DNA from: Dinoroseobacter sp013215265
Lineage (GTDB): Bacteria; Pseudomonadota; Alphaproteobacteria; Rhodobacterales; Rhodobacteraceae
Assembly (NCBI GenBank): GCA_963691755.1
Contig: OY829366.1
Span: 2,170,001-2,234,000 of the forward strand
Direction of reading: 5' to 3'
Length of the DNA: 64,000 nucleotides
Shown: positions 52,498 through 62,099 of the stretch, piece after piece
Numbering within the stretch: position 1 is the first letter of the stretch
Layout of the letters: every line of letters starts with the position of its first letter
Translations under genes and position numbers: made by a program
Notes under the pieces: model-generated
The model's input: the letters and a program-made list of their open reading frames with translations, nothing else
Told to the model about the DNA's origin: nothing
Database searches by the model: none

Positions 52498-53685
52498 ATG
52501 TTGAAGTCCAACACACATCCGGCAGGGTACTACGATGCTGACACATGCAGGCTTGAGGAATTTGAAGAGCTCGTCTCGCGCGAGGTCATCACTGAGGAAA
52601 TCCCGCACGCAATCGGCGCACCAAAGCATGTCCCGGTCTATGACGCGTTCCAGCTGAAAAACACATTAAGCGACCCCACAGGTCGGCGGACCATACTGTC
52701 CGAATGGGCGCGCATCTTGCACAGTGGGGCAGGCTGCTTTGTTCTAAAAGGCGCGTGTCCCGACCTAGAGGCGATCGATGCGGCAACAGATGCCTATGAC
52801 CAGATCATCGCAGAAGAAAAAGAAGAGCATGGCGGCGGCGCAGATCATTTTGCAGCGGCTGGTGCAAATGATCGGATCTGGAACTCCCTTCAGAAGCTGG
52901 CTTTGAAAGCCCCGGAAACCTTTGTACGCTATTTCGCCTGTCCTGCCATTGATACGGCTTGTGAAGCCTGGCTTGGGCCAAACTATCAAATGACGGCTCA
53001 GGTTAATCTTGTCCATCCGGGTGGCAAGGCGCAACAAGCGCACCGCGATTACCACCTGGGCTTCCAGACTGCTGAGATCAGCGCGACCTATCCGGCCCAT
53101 GTCCATGACCTGTCGCCATTGATGACCTTGCAGGGCGGCATTGCGCATTGTGATATTCCTATTGAGAGCGGTCCGACAAAACTGCTGCCGTTCTCACAAC
53201 TCTACCGACCCGGCTATGCAGCATGGCGGCGGGATGATTTCCGCGCCTATTTCGAAAAGCATCATGTTCAACTCCCATTGGAGAAAGGGGATGCAATGTT
53301 CTTTTCGCCAGCGCTGTTTCATGCAGCTGGTGAGAACACGAGTGCGGACATCCACCGAATGGTGAACCTGCTTCAGGTGTCGTCAGCTTTTGGGCGGGCA
53401 ATGGAGACCATTGATCGGGACGCCATGTGTCTTGCACTTTATCCGGCGCTTGCAGATGCGTGGGCGTCAGATAGGCTTTCAATTGGCCAGCGTCAGGCAG
53501 TTCTATCTTCCATAGCTGAGGGATATTCCTTCCCGACCAATCTTGATCGTGACCCGCCTGTTGGAGGTTTGGCACCGGAGACGCAGAAAGCGCTGCTGCA
53601 CCGATGCCTGGACGACAACGCCTCTATTGATGCCTTTCGACAGGCACTTGCCGCGCAGGCTGACCGGAGATCCGCGTCGTCCTAG
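52498..53685 (+). CDS. Phytanoyl-CoA dioxygenase family protein (Fe(II)/2-oxoglutarate)
   Basis: 395 residues; GGAGGAG lies upstream of the ATG. The iron-binding motif HxD is in GKAQQAHRDYHLGFQTAEI and the distal His is probably in FFSPALFHAAGENTSADIHR, with the 2-oxoglutarate Arg close by (HRMVNLLQ). PhyH-family enzymes hydroxylate small molecules; the substrate cannot be told from sequence. It is a single gene controlled, by position, by the divergent LacI protein, so a sugar- or polyol-like compound is likely. It converges on the MFS gene. Confidence 0.82.
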   Translation: MLKSNTHPAGYYDADTCRLEEFEELVSREVITEEIPHAIGAPKHVPVYDAFQLKNTLSDPTGRRTILSEWARILHSGAGCFVLKGACPDLEAIDAATDAYDQIIAEEKEEHGGGADHFAAAGANDRIWNSLQKLALKAPETFVRYFACPAIDTACEAWLGPNYQMTAQVNLVHPGGKAQQAHRDYHLGFQTAEISATYPAHVHDLSPLMTLQGGIAHCDIPIESGPTKLLPFSQLYRPGYAAWRRDDFRAYFEKHHVQLPLEKGDAMFFSPALFHAAGENTSADIHRMVNLLQVSSAFGRAMETIDRDAMCLALYPALADAWASDRLSIGQRQAVLSSIAEGYSFPTNLDRDPPVGGLAPETQKALLHRCLDDNASIDAFRQALAAQADRRSASS

Positions 53686-53816
53686 CGATCATATAGACAG
53701 GTTTGTGGCGCGCATCGCTCGCACGTCACAGAAAAGGCAACAATTGGAAAAGCTGTACCGATGGTCCTGTTTGACGTCCCAGTATGTGCCGTCACCGGGA
53801 ACCCAAGCCCCTCCTA

Positions 53817-55061
53817 TTAATCGAGGGTCTTCAATGGTTTTAAACGCGTGGACCGGAGCAGTAGAAACGCCGTGACCGCGATCGGGATCAGATTCCAACC
53901 AATTCCGTTCAGAAAGGCCAGACGATAGTCACCGGTTTCATCGTGGATCCAGCCGGACATCCAGCCACCAAGAGCCATGCCCAGAATTGTGGACATGATC
54001 GCAAGGCCCACCAGTTTCCCGGCCTGACGCGCGGGCAGATATTCACGCACGATCAAAGCGTAGCTTGGAACGATGCCGCCCTGGCTCAAGCCAAACACAA
54101 GCGAAATGACATAAAGCGGGACCAGCCCGTTCCACGGCAAGAAGAGGCACAAGGCGACAAGCTGCGCGCTGGCCCCGACGAAAAGCGTCCACACGCCACC
54201 AATTTTGTCCGACAGCGCGCCAAAAGCGACGCGACTGACCACGCCACCGGTCAGCATCAGCGAAAGCATGCCAGCGCCTGCGGCTGCGCCGTAACCCAGA
54301 TCGATGCAATAGGAGATGATGTGAACCTGCGGCATAGACATCGCCACGCAGCACCCAAGTCCGGACATAAAGAGCAGCGACATCAAAAAGCGTGGGGACA
54401 GGCCTGTTCTTTTTACGCGCTGGGATGCGGCGGAATCTGCGCGTACCAATGTATGTTCCGTGACCCGTCTGCGCAGCGTCAGCGACAAGGGCAGCATCAC
54501 ACACACGCAGGTTCCTGCGATAACCCAGGCGGCGCCGCGCCATCCAATGACGGGAAGGAGGGGGGCAAGAACAATGGGCCAAATCGCGCCCGCCATGTAA
54601 TTCCCGCTTGCAGCAAGTGCGACCGCAAGCCCGCGCCTTTTTTCAAACCAATGGGATAGGTCCGCGATCAGAGGTGCAAATCCGGTTGCTGACGCTGCCC
54701 CGACAACGAATTGCGCGACGCTTAATATAAAAATTGATGGGGCAAGGGCGCTCACTGCGTATCCTAGAGCAAGCACAATGCCAGCCCCCATCATCACCAG
54801 CGTAATGCCAAAGTGATCCACCCAACGGCCTACGACCACATTGCCAAGGGCAAAGCCCAGCATCGTGGCGACAAAGGTCAGAGACGCCTCGCCACGAGAC
54901 AGGCCAAACTCGGCCTCGAACTCGGGTAATAGCACTATGATTGCCCAAATGCCGACGCCGCCCACAGTCGCCAGTATCAGCGAACACGTGAGCCTGCGCC
55001 AAGCATAAAGGCTGTCCACATCAGAGACCATCTCGGAAAGAGAGGTCTCCTCCGATCTCAC
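53817..55061 (-). CDS. MFS transporter
   Basis: 414 residues from a GTG at 55061 that overlaps the gcvP stop (GTGA); an ATG at 55031 is an alternative. Twelve predicted membrane helices. The A-motif-like loop GNVVVGRWVDHFGITLVMMG lies between helices 2 and 3, with a repeat in the second half (FGALSDKIGGVWTLFVGASA). The family covers many substrates, and resemblance to monocarboxylate or oxalate/formate-type carriers is only general. Coupling to gcvP suggests a substrate linked to glycine or one-carbon metabolism (inference). Confidence 0.82.
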   Translation of the reverse strand: MRSEETSLSEMVSDVDSLYAWRRLTCSLILATVGGVGIWAIIVLLPEFEAEFGLSRGEASLTFVATMLGFALGNVVVGRWVDHFGITLVMMGAGIVLALGYAVSALAPSIFILSVAQFVVGAASATGFAPLIADLSHWFEKRRGLAVALAASGNYMAGAIWPIVLAPLLPVIGWRGAAWVIAGTCVCVMLPLSLTLRRRVTEHTLVRADSAASQRVKRTGLSPRFLMSLLFMSGLGCCVAMSMPQVHIISYCIDLGYGAAAGAGMLSLMLTGGVVSRVAFGALSDKIGGVWTLFVGASAQLVALCLFLPWNGLVPLYVISLVFGLSQGGIVPSYALIVREYLPARQAGKLVGLAIMSTILGMALGGWMSGWIHDETGDYRLAFLNGIGWNLIPIAVTAFLLLRSTRLKPLKTLD

Positions 55062-57907
55062 TCCGCAGCCTCGGCATAGGCCTCAAGCGGTGGACAGGTG
55101 CACACAAGGTTGCGATCTCCGAACACGTTGTCGACACGGCTGACCGGTGGCCAGTATTTGTCGATACGGAAAGCCCCCGCCGGGAAACAGGCCTCTTCCC
55201 GGGTGTAGGAATGTTGCCATTCGCCCACGAGGTCTTCGACCGTGTGCGGTGCATGCCGAAGGGGGCTCTCTTCAACCTCGAGCTTGCCTTCTTCGATCTG
55301 AGCAATTTCGTCCCGGATCGACAGCATCGCATCGCAGAAGCGATCGAGTTCCGCTTTGGTCTCCGACTCCGTTGGTTCCACCATCAATGTCCCAGCGACA
55401 GGCCAGCTCATCGTTGGGGCGTGGAAGCCATTATCGATAAGACGCTTTGCAATGTCCTCCACGGTAACGCCAGCGCTTTCGGCAAACACGCGCGTATCGA
55501 GAATGCACTCATGTGCAATCCAGCCATTTTCGCCGCGATAGAGGATCGGATACGCGCCCTCCAATCGCTTTGCGATGTAGTTTGCGTTCAAAATCGCAGC
55601 TTTTGTTGCCTGCGTCAGACCTTCGCCGCCCATCATCAGGCAGTAAGCCCAACTGATAGGTAGGATTGAGGCCGATCCGTATGGCGCGCCCGACACCGGC
55701 CCTGTACGCCCACCTGTTTCAGGATGGCCCGGGAGGAACGGTTCAAGATGCGCTTTCACACCGATGGGTCCCATGCCGGGACCACCTCCGCCATGCGGGA
55801 TGCAGAAGGTCTTATGCAGGTTCAGGTGGCTGACATCCGATCCGATCTCGCCGGGTTTGACCAAGCCAACCATCGCGTTCAGGTTGGCACCATCCATGTA
55901 GACTTGGCCCCCGTGATCGTGTGTGATCTTGCAGACCTCGCGGACGGTCTTCTCAAAAACGCCATGGGTTGAAGGGTACGTGATCATACAGGCTGCAAGC
56001 TTGTCGCCCGCGGCTGCGGCCTTCTCGCGGAAGTCTTCCAGATCAATGTCGCCATTCTCGGCCGACTTCACGACCACCACCTTCATGCCTGCCATCTGGG
56101 CAGAGGCGGGGTTTGTGCCATGGGCGCTGGTCGGGATAAGGCAGATGTCCCGTTCCGCCTCGCCACGCGCGGCATGGTAGGCCGCGATGGTCAGCAAACC
56201 TGCATATTCGCCCTGTGCGCCCGAGTTTGGCTGCAGGCTCATCGCATCATAGCCCGTGATCTGGCAGAGCTTTGCCGACAGAGCCTCGAACATCTCGTGA
56301 TACCCTGCCATCTGATCAACCGGAGCGAACGGGTGCAGCAGCGCAAAGTTGCGCCAAGTGATTGGCATCATTTCTGCGGCCGAATTCAGCTTCATCGTGC
56401 ACGATCCCAAGGGGATCATCGCCCGATCAAGTGCCAGATCCCGGTCCGCGAGCCGTCGCATGTACCGCATCATTTCAGTTTCCGCCCGGTTCATGTGGAA
56501 GATCGGGTGTTCCAGATAGGTGCTTTTACGGATCAGGGCGTTGGGCAGGCGGTACGCGACCTCATTGACGTCGAGCTTCCGTTCAATCCCGAAGGCGGCC
56601 CAAACCGCTTCAACGGTTTCAGGCCGGGTACGCTCGTCCAGCGTGATCCCGATCCGGTCATTGCCGACCTTTCGCAGGTTCACACCTTGCGCAATCGCAT
56701 TCTGCAAGACCACGCCTTGTACCGCGCCAACCTTGACGGTGACAGTGTCGAAATAATCTGTGGTCTCAACCTCGAACCCGGATTCCTGCAGGCCCCGCAC
56801 CATCCGTACGGTTTTCCGATGAATGCGTTGGGCAATGGCACGCAGGCCTTTGGGCCCGTGGAAGACGGCATAGAAAGACGCGATAACCGCCAGCAGGGCT
56901 TGCGCCGTGCAGACGTTTGATGTCGCTTTTTCGCGCCGAATATGTTGTTCACGCGTTTGCAGCGACAGCCGGTACGCGCGGTTGCCCCGGGCATCGACCG
57001 ATACACCGACAATTCGTCCGGGCATCGCGCGCTTATAAGCATCCTTGCACGCCATGTAGGCCGCGTGTGGACCACCGGCTCCCATCGGAACCCCGAAGCG
57101 CTGCATCGATCCAACGGCGATATCGGCGCCCATTGCGCCGGGTTCTTTGAGCATGGTTAGCGCGAGCGGATCTGCGATCACGATCCCCAGCGCTTTGTGC
57201 GCATGAAGGGCCTCGATCTCGGCAGAGAAATCGCGCAAACCGCCATACGTGCCGGGATACTGAAAAATCGCGCCAAACACGGCCGATGCATCCAGATCTT
57301 CCGGGGCGCCTATGATAACTTCGATCCCCAAAGGCGCCGCGCGTGTTTGCATGACCGCGATATTCTGCGGATGACAGTTTTCATCCACAAAAAACGCCTT
57401 TGCCTTCGATTTGGCGACCCGCTGCGACATGGTCATCGCTTCCGCGGCGGCTGTCGCTTCATCCAAAAGCGAGGCGTTTGCCACATCAAGCCCGGTCAGA
57501 TCCGTGACAAGCGTCTGGAAGTTCAGCAAGGCTTCCAGACGGCCTTGCGAAATCTCTGGCTGGTATGGCGTGTAGGCCGTGTACCAGGCAGGGTTTTCAA
57601 GAATGTTCCGCTGGATCGCGGGGGGGGTCATTGTGCCGTGGTAGCCTTGCCCGATGAGCGAAACCAACACCTTGTTCTTGCCCGCGACCGCTTCCATGTG
57701 GTGCAGCATTTCCCGTTCGCTCATGGGCTTGCCAAAATCGAGCGGGGTGGTTTGCCGGATATCCTCCGGCACGGTCTGGTCAATCAGAGTGTCGAGACTT
57801 TCGACGCCCAAAACCTCGAGCATATCGGCCATCTCTTCGGGTGAGGGGCCAATATGACGACGGTTGGCAAAGTCATACGGCAGGTAATCACTGGGCGCAT
57901 AGGGCAT
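55058..57907 (-). CDS. gcvP: Glycine dehydrogenase (decarboxylating), P-protein
   Basis: 949 residues, the single-chain form of P-protein. The PLP lysine is Lys699 in SHLNLHKTFCIPHGGGGPGM, followed by the Gly-rich loop. N-terminal signature DFANRRHIGPSPEEM. It decarboxylates glycine and passes the aminomethyl group to the lipoyl arm of GcvH. It lies 25 nt after gcvH on the same strand, in an operon led by a glycine riboswitch. Confidence 0.97.
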   Translation of the reverse strand: MPYAPSDYLPYDFANRRHIGPSPEEMADMLEVLGVESLDTLIDQTVPEDIRQTTPLDFGKPMSEREMLHHMEAVAGKNKVLVSLIGQGYHGTMTPPAIQRNILENPAWYTAYTPYQPEISQGRLEALLNFQTLVTDLTGLDVANASLLDEATAAAEAMTMSQRVAKSKAKAFFVDENCHPQNIAVMQTRAAPLGIEVIIGAPEDLDASAVFGAIFQYPGTYGGLRDFSAEIEALHAHKALGIVIADPLALTMLKEPGAMGADIAVGSMQRFGVPMGAGGPHAAYMACKDAYKRAMPGRIVGVSVDARGNRAYRLSLQTREQHIRREKATSNVCTAQALLAVIASFYAVFHGPKGLRAIAQRIHRKTVRMVRGLQESGFEVETTDYFDTVTVKVGAVQGVVLQNAIAQGVNLRKVGNDRIGITLDERTRPETVEAVWAAFGIERKLDVNEVAYRLPNALIRKSTYLEHPIFHMNRAETEMMRYMRRLADRDLALDRAMIPLGSCTMKLNSAAEMMPITWRNFALLHPFAPVDQMAGYHEMFEALSAKLCQITGYDAMSLQPNSGAQGEYAGLLTIAAYHAARGEAERDICLIPTSAHGTNPASAQMAGMKVVVVKSAENGDIDLEDFREKAAAAGDKLAACMITYPSTHGVFEKTVREVCKITHDHGGQVYMDGANLNAMVGLVKPGEIGSDVSHLNLHKTFCIPHGGGGPGMGPIGVKAHLEPFLPGHPETGGRTGPVSGAPYGSASILPISWAYCLMMGGEGLTQATKAAILNANYIAKRLEGAYPILYRGENGWIAHECILDTRVFAESAGVTVEDIAKRLIDNGFHAPTMSWPVAGTLMVEPTESETKAELDRFCDAMLSIRDEIAQIEEGKLEVEESPLRHAPHTVEDLVGEWQHSYTREEACFPAGAFRIDKYWPPVSRVDNVFGDRNLVCTCPPLEAYAEAAE

Positions 57908-57932
57908 GAGAGTCTCCCACTAAATCAACGGA

Positions 57933-58295
57933 TCAGTCGATGAAGTTTTTATATTCTGCTTCGGTCATAAGGCTGTCGAGTTCGCTTGGATCCGCCAGCT
58001 TCATCCTGAAAAACCAGCCCCCGTCCAGCGGATCTTCGTTCACCAGACCAGGCGAAGCTTCCAGCGCATCGTTGATTTCAACGATCTCGCCATCGAGCGG
58101 CGCAAGAATATCCGACGCGGCCTTCACGGATTCGATCACGACGATCTCGTCGCCCTTGGCAACTTCGGTTTCGGTTTCGGGCAGTTCGATGAAAACGATG
58201 TCGCCAAGTTGCTCAGCTGCGTGTTCCGAGATCCCGACGATTACGATGTCGTCGGCTTCAGGTTTCAGCCACTCATGTTCTTCAGTGTACTTCAT
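57933..58295 (-). CDS. gcvH: Glycine cleavage system H protein
   Basis: 120 residues. The lipoylated lysine is Lys58 in IVVIESVKAASDILAPLDGE; the start MKYTEEHEWLKPEADDIVIV is canonical. It shuttles the aminomethyl group from P-protein to T-protein and is reoxidised by lipoamide dehydrogenase (not in this window). It lies 10 nt after gcvT. Confidence 0.97.
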   Translation of the reverse strand: MKYTEEHEWLKPEADDIVIVGISEHAAEQLGDIVFIELPETETEVAKGDEIVVIESVKAASDILAPLDGEIVEINDALEASPGLVNEDPLDGGWFFRMKLADPSELDSLMTEAEYKNFID

Positions 58296-58305
58296 GGTTT
58301 GCTCC

Positions 58306-59433
58306 TCAACGTTTGTAGTTTGCGGGACGGAAGGGAAGGGGTGTGACAGAGACGGGCAGGCGTCGCCCGCGCAAATCTGCCATCAAGGCTGTGCCGGGTT
58401 TTGCCATTTCGGCAGGAACGTATCCCATGGACATGGGGGCTTGCAGGGACGGCCCGAAACCGCCTGATGTGATTTCGCCGATGGGATCTGCGGCGTCGGC
58501 ATCTGCAAAAAGTGAGGTTCCCGCACGCATTGGGGCGCGACCTTCCGGGCGCAGGCCAACAAGCTTTTGCTCCGGCCCGTTTTCAAGCTGCGCGAGAATT
58601 CTGTCGGCCCCGGGGAACCCGCCTTCGCGATCACCGCTTGTCCGCCGCACCTTTTGGATGGACCAGCCAAGTCCGGCTTCGACCGGCGTCGTATCTGGCG
58701 TAATGTCTTGTCCGTGCAGTGGAAGTCCGGCCTCCATCCGAAGACTGTCGCGTGCGCCAAGACCACATGCCACAACACCCGGGGTGTCCAGCAAGCGACG
58801 CGTCAGCGCTTCGGCGTTATCTGTTGCGACCGAAATCTCATACCCGTCTTCGCCTGAGTATCCTGAACGTGTCACCCAAAGCGCGCCAAATTCGCTTTCG
58901 AACACCGCGCAATCCATGAACTTCATCTCGCTTGCACCCTGTGCAATTGGGGCAAAGGCGGCCTCTGCTGCGGGACCTTGCAACGCAAGCAACGCACGAT
59001 CTGCAATCACCTCAATTTCGCAGCGGTCAGAAAGATGCTCGCGCAGATAGGCAATATCTGTGTCCGCATTGCCCGCGTTCACCACCAGAAAGAAATGATC
59101 GCCGCGATTGGCCACCATCAGATCATCGCGAATCCCGCCCTTATCGTTGGTCAGGACACCGTAGCGTTGCCGTCCCTCAGCAAGGCCGAGGTAGTTGGCG
59201 GGGATCAGGCTCTCCAAGGCGAGCGCGGCATCAGAATTCTTTTGGCTTAGGGCTCTTATGATAACCTGGCCCATGTGGCTGACATCGAAAAGTCCGGCTG
59301 TTTCACGCGTCGCAAGATGCTCGGCCATAACACCCGTGCCGTATTGTACTGGCATTTCCCAGCCCGCAAAGGGCACCATTTTGGCCCCAAGGCTGGTGTG
59401 CAAATCGTAAAGGGGTGTTTTGCGCAATCCCAT
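58306..59433 (-). CDS. gcvT: Aminomethyltransferase, T-protein
   Basis: 375 residues from the ATG at 59433, which has GGAGA 7 nt upstream; a further ATG at 59448 is less suitable. N-terminal RKTPLYDLHTSLGAKMVPFA and FDVSHMGQVIIRA are hallmarks, and the folate-binding region includes SGYSGEDGYEIS and ACGLGARDSLRMEAGLPLHG. It transfers the one-carbon unit from the H-protein to tetrahydrofolate and releases ammonia. First gene of the riboswitch-controlled operon gcvT-gcvH-gcvP-MFS. Confidence 0.97.
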   Translation of the reverse strand: MGLRKTPLYDLHTSLGAKMVPFAGWEMPVQYGTGVMAEHLATRETAGLFDVSHMGQVIIRALSQKNSDAALALESLIPANYLGLAEGRQRYGVLTNDKGGIRDDLMVANRGDHFFLVVNAGNADTDIAYLREHLSDRCEIEVIADRALLALQGPAAEAAFAPIAQGASEMKFMDCAVFESEFGALWVTRSGYSGEDGYEISVATDNAEALTRRLLDTPGVVACGLGARDSLRMEAGLPLHGQDITPDTTPVEAGLGWSIQKVRRTSGDREGGFPGADRILAQLENGPEQKLVGLRPEGRAPMRAGTSLFADADAADPIGEITSGGFGPSLQAPMSMGYVPAEMAKPGTALMADLRGRRLPVSVTPLPFRPANYKR

Positions 59434-59504
59434 CCGATGTTCTCCCATTCAGGCGCCATCGGCTGATGCTTCAGGCACTAAAAACCGACGCAGCCTGCGC
59501 CGAT

Positions 59505-59662
59505 CATTCGTGCCCTCTCTGTCCGGTTGCCTGAGATCGTTATCCCGTCGGCGGAGGCTCAAAACCTCACTCTCCAGAGTGTTATTCGCGCGATGGTCCT
59601 TGGGCCTGAGAGATTACCAGGGCGGTTGCTCCTTCGGCACTGCTTTCGCAGATTCTCCCATC
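59505..59662 (-). ncRNA. Tandem glycine riboswitch upstream of gcvT
   Basis: On the minus strand GGGAGAATCTGCG near 59659 begins a glycine aptamer with the conserved CCGAAGGAGCAA and CTCTCAGGCCCAAGGACC-type core and a closing CTGGAGAG. A second aptamer follows (GGTTTTGAGCC, ATCTCAGGCAACCGGACAGAGAG). Two aptamers in series directly before gcvT is the classical arrangement. Ligand and sign of control are inferred from the family; usually expression rises with glycine. Confidence 0.93.
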
Positions 59663-59864
59663 GCTTCCTCCCTCGCTAACATGTGGTGCCAAAACTGCAA
59701 AGAAATTTGTTTGGATAACCGTGAAAATGGGAAGAACAATATGCGCCAATTGAGAAATATATATCCTTAACAGAATATTACCCTTCGGCTTTCATCTGTT
59801 TTAGGGACTGTGATCAAAGCTTTCCAAGGCGTAAAATCGAGGCCTTACGGCATAATCCTGGGGT
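59663..59864. other. A+T-rich region before the riboswitch
   Basis: About 200 nt between the cytochrome c peroxidase stop and the riboswitch. No gene is seen. It should contain the gcvT promoter on the minus strand, which I cannot fix. Confidence 0.4.
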
Positions 59865-61178
59865 CTAATCGACCGATAGTCCGCTGGGAACAGTCTCCGG
59901 ACGCCCCATGGGACGGGTCAATGCAGTCTCGCCGGTCAGGGCGTTCAGGAACGCAAGAATATCGGCAATCTGATCCTCCCCGAGGGATTGGGGCTCTATG
60001 TCTACCTTCGCTGCATGGCGGGCCACCTCAAGACGGTCGGATTGAATGACAAAATCAATCGCCTTCAGCCAAGGTGCCTCCGGGAGTTTTGCCATGTCGC
60101 GCGACCAGGACGCGAGGCTCTCTTGTGGATCAAGATGGTGCCGGACAATGCCTTCCAGCGTCGGATACGCCCCATTGTGCCCATAGGGTGCGGTCAAAGC
60201 GACGTTGCGCAGGGAAGGCGTGCGAAAACGGTAAGCATCCTCGATCCGGTTGCTTTCTCCAACACGTCCGACATCACGCGGGGTGGGGTCGTGCAATCGT
60301 GCGCGCCCGGGACCAAATTGTGGAAGCGCCAACGCATGAAACAATTGATCGGTCATAAGCGGTCCGGAATGGCAGGTCGCGCAGCCAGCTTCTCCGTAAA
60401 AAAGCTCCATTCCGCGATATTGTGCAGAGGCCAAGGCGTTATTGTCACCGGCAAGATACGCATCAAAGGGGCTGTCATAGTTGGTCCATTCCCGTCCGAT
60501 GAACGCCGCGATTGCATTGGCGATATGCGTGATCGTGACATCCTCGGACACGTCGACATCGTCGAAGGCCTCAACGAACATCTGTCCATAGTCCGGGATC
60601 GTACGCACGCGTTTGGCGACGATGGGCCAGCCCAGATCAATGCGATCCGCAACCGCGCCTGTCACATCGTTTTCACCAACATTGCCGGCCATTTCGAACT
60701 GAGCGGTCATTGGGAAAATGGCTTGCGCTGCCAGTAAACTGTTCAGACCGTCAGGCAACCATTCCTGCGCGGGACTGTTGAAGCCATTCTCGTAGTGGTC
60801 CCCGATTTCCAGTCGCCCATCATGAAACATCGTATGCACGGAGCGGTGCCCGAGGTTCCACAGCGCAGGCGCATTCCGAGGCACGCGCTTTCGGATTGCA
60901 TGATCGCCTGTTCCTGCGTTGCGGTCTGGGCCAACCCCCACGCCGCCTTCACCAATTCCAAGGCTCAGGCCATCTCCGCCTGCGTGATCATGGTGATGAC
61001 AGGTGCCACACGAAATATTGCGATTGCCGGACAAGATCTTATCGTAGAAGAGAAGCTGACCGATCCGCGCCTGATCTTCGTCAAAGGTGATGAAATCATT
61101 TGCGCTGATCGGCGCGGGCAGCTCTGCAAGCGCAGGCCCGGCAAGAAGGAAAAGTGCGATATGAAATACATGTTTCAT
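59865..61178 (-). CDS. Di-haem cytochrome c peroxidase / MauG family protein
   Basis: 437 residues. Signal peptide MKHVFHIALFLLAGPALAEL exports it to the periplasm. There are two c-type haem sites, CGTCHH (residues ~57-62) and CATCHSG (~270), in the spacing of bacterial di-haem peroxidases. Text such as FRTPSLRNVALTAPYGHNGA belongs to the C-terminal haem domain, with a likely distal ligand region. It reduces H2O2 or oxidises a protein substrate (MauG-like); the partner is unknown. Its first 18 nt overlap the divergent Sel1-like gene. Confidence 0.88.
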   Translation of the reverse strand: MKHVFHIALFLLAGPALAELPAPISANDFITFDEDQARIGQLLFYDKILSGNRNISCGTCHHHDHAGGDGLSLGIGEGGVGVGPDRNAGTGDHAIRKRVPRNAPALWNLGHRSVHTMFHDGRLEIGDHYENGFNSPAQEWLPDGLNSLLAAQAIFPMTAQFEMAGNVGENDVTGAVADRIDLGWPIVAKRVRTIPDYGQMFVEAFDDVDVSEDVTITHIANAIAAFIGREWTNYDSPFDAYLAGDNNALASAQYRGMELFYGEAGCATCHSGPLMTDQLFHALALPQFGPGRARLHDPTPRDVGRVGESNRIEDAYRFRTPSLRNVALTAPYGHNGAYPTLEGIVRHHLDPQESLASWSRDMAKLPEAPWLKAIDFVIQSDRLEVARHAAKVDIEPQSLGEDQIADILAFLNALTGETALTRPMGRPETVPSGLSVD

Positions 61179-61646
61179 GCGGCGATTTTGGCGCTTTTTG
61201 GAGCGCTTTCAAGCCCTGCTTTGGCGGATCTGGAGGTTACACGCGACCTTATGGAAGAAAATAGGTTCGAAGAGGCCCTGACCGAGCTCTGGCCTGCCGC
61301 ACGATCAGGTAATGCCGAAGCTGAAGAGTTGATCGGGATCATGTATGCCTTGGGTCTTGGGGTCGAACAGGACTATCAACGTGCTTTTGACTGGTATCTT
61401 CGGGCGTCCATGAAAGGTCATCCTGGCGCACAGTCCGGGGTAGGGTGGTACTACGAAGTTGGATTGGGAATGCCCGAACCTGACCTGGTGCGTGCTTATA
61501 TGTGGTACACATTGTCAGCGATCGGCGGAGACCCGGATGCTGCAGATTCCATGGAACAGGTGATCCAGAAAATGACGCGGGCAGAGATTGATCAGGCACT
61601 GATCATGGTTGGAGACTACAAAGTGTGGCTTTACCCATTCCGTTAG
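61161..61646 (+). CDS. Small secreted Sel1-like repeat protein
   Basis: 161 residues. Signal peptide MKYMFHAAILALFGALSSPA, cleavage near ALA-D. Two to three Sel1 repeats follow (AEELIGIMYALGLGVEQDYQ, AQSGVGWYYEVGLGMPEPDL), with YMWYTLSAIGGDPDAADSM and a family-typical tail. Periplasmic, presumably protein-binding. AAGGA lies ~10 nt before the ATG. It starts divergently inside the first codons of the peroxidase gene, so its promoter must lie within that gene. The two may act together in the periplasm. Confidence 0.78.
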   Translation: MKYMFHAAILALFGALSSPALADLEVTRDLMEENRFEEALTELWPAARSGNAEAEELIGIMYALGLGVEQDYQRAFDWYLRASMKGHPGAQSGVGWYYEVGLGMPEPDLVRAYMWYTLSAIGGDPDAADSMEQVIQKMTRAEIDQALIMVGDYKVWLYPFR

Positions 61647-62027
61647 ACCAGTAATCGACGCCGAACCACGTCTAAAACCTAAGTCGGATTTCAACCTTTG
61701 CGCGGAACCGCCTGTCACCTTTGCGCTCACGGCGGTTAGAGAGAAGTTTGCAAAAGACGTGACGCCCAATGCGTTGCCGTAATCTGTCGGTGATGCTGCT
61801 GTGGGGTGCTCTGTTAGGCGCACTTCTGCTCGTTTGGATGTACCCGGTTTTCTTGACCTCTTTGTTCTCTTGCCGTTGCTGAGCCATACAACATAGCATG
61901 TATAAGAAACGGTGTACGGTGAAGTTTAGGTACGTGCTGGGCCGATCATGGCTACGCGGCTTCAAAACCTCGAGCGGCTTCGTTCCCCCTGAACGCACGA
62001 TGCAAGAAACAAGGCGTATACAAAACA
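61647..62027. other. Intergenic region without a supported gene
   Basis: About 380 nt between the Sel1-like gene and the bactofilin terminator. A 37-codon hydrophobic frame at 61769-61882 lacks a ribosome-binding site and is not called. Confidence 0.45.
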
Positions 62028-62066
62028 AAGCGCCCTCGGGCTGTAAGCCAGAGGGCGCTTGCAATG
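62028..62066 (-). terminator. Rho-independent terminator of the M23-bactofilin operon
   Basis: On the minus strand AAGCGCCCTC pairs with GAGGGCGCTT, with GGC/GCC extension in the loop, and is followed by TTGTTTTG. It lies 34 nt after the bactofilin stop. Confidence 0.8.
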
Positions 62067-62099
62067 TAATCTGTTTTGACTTGTTCGTCGGCGTCAGGC

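Noticed and set aside
61769..61882. 37-codon hydrophobic frame that could encode a single-span membrane peptide
   Set aside because: No ribosome-binding site, three closely placed Cys/Arg codons at the end and no overlap with neighbours; more likely chance.
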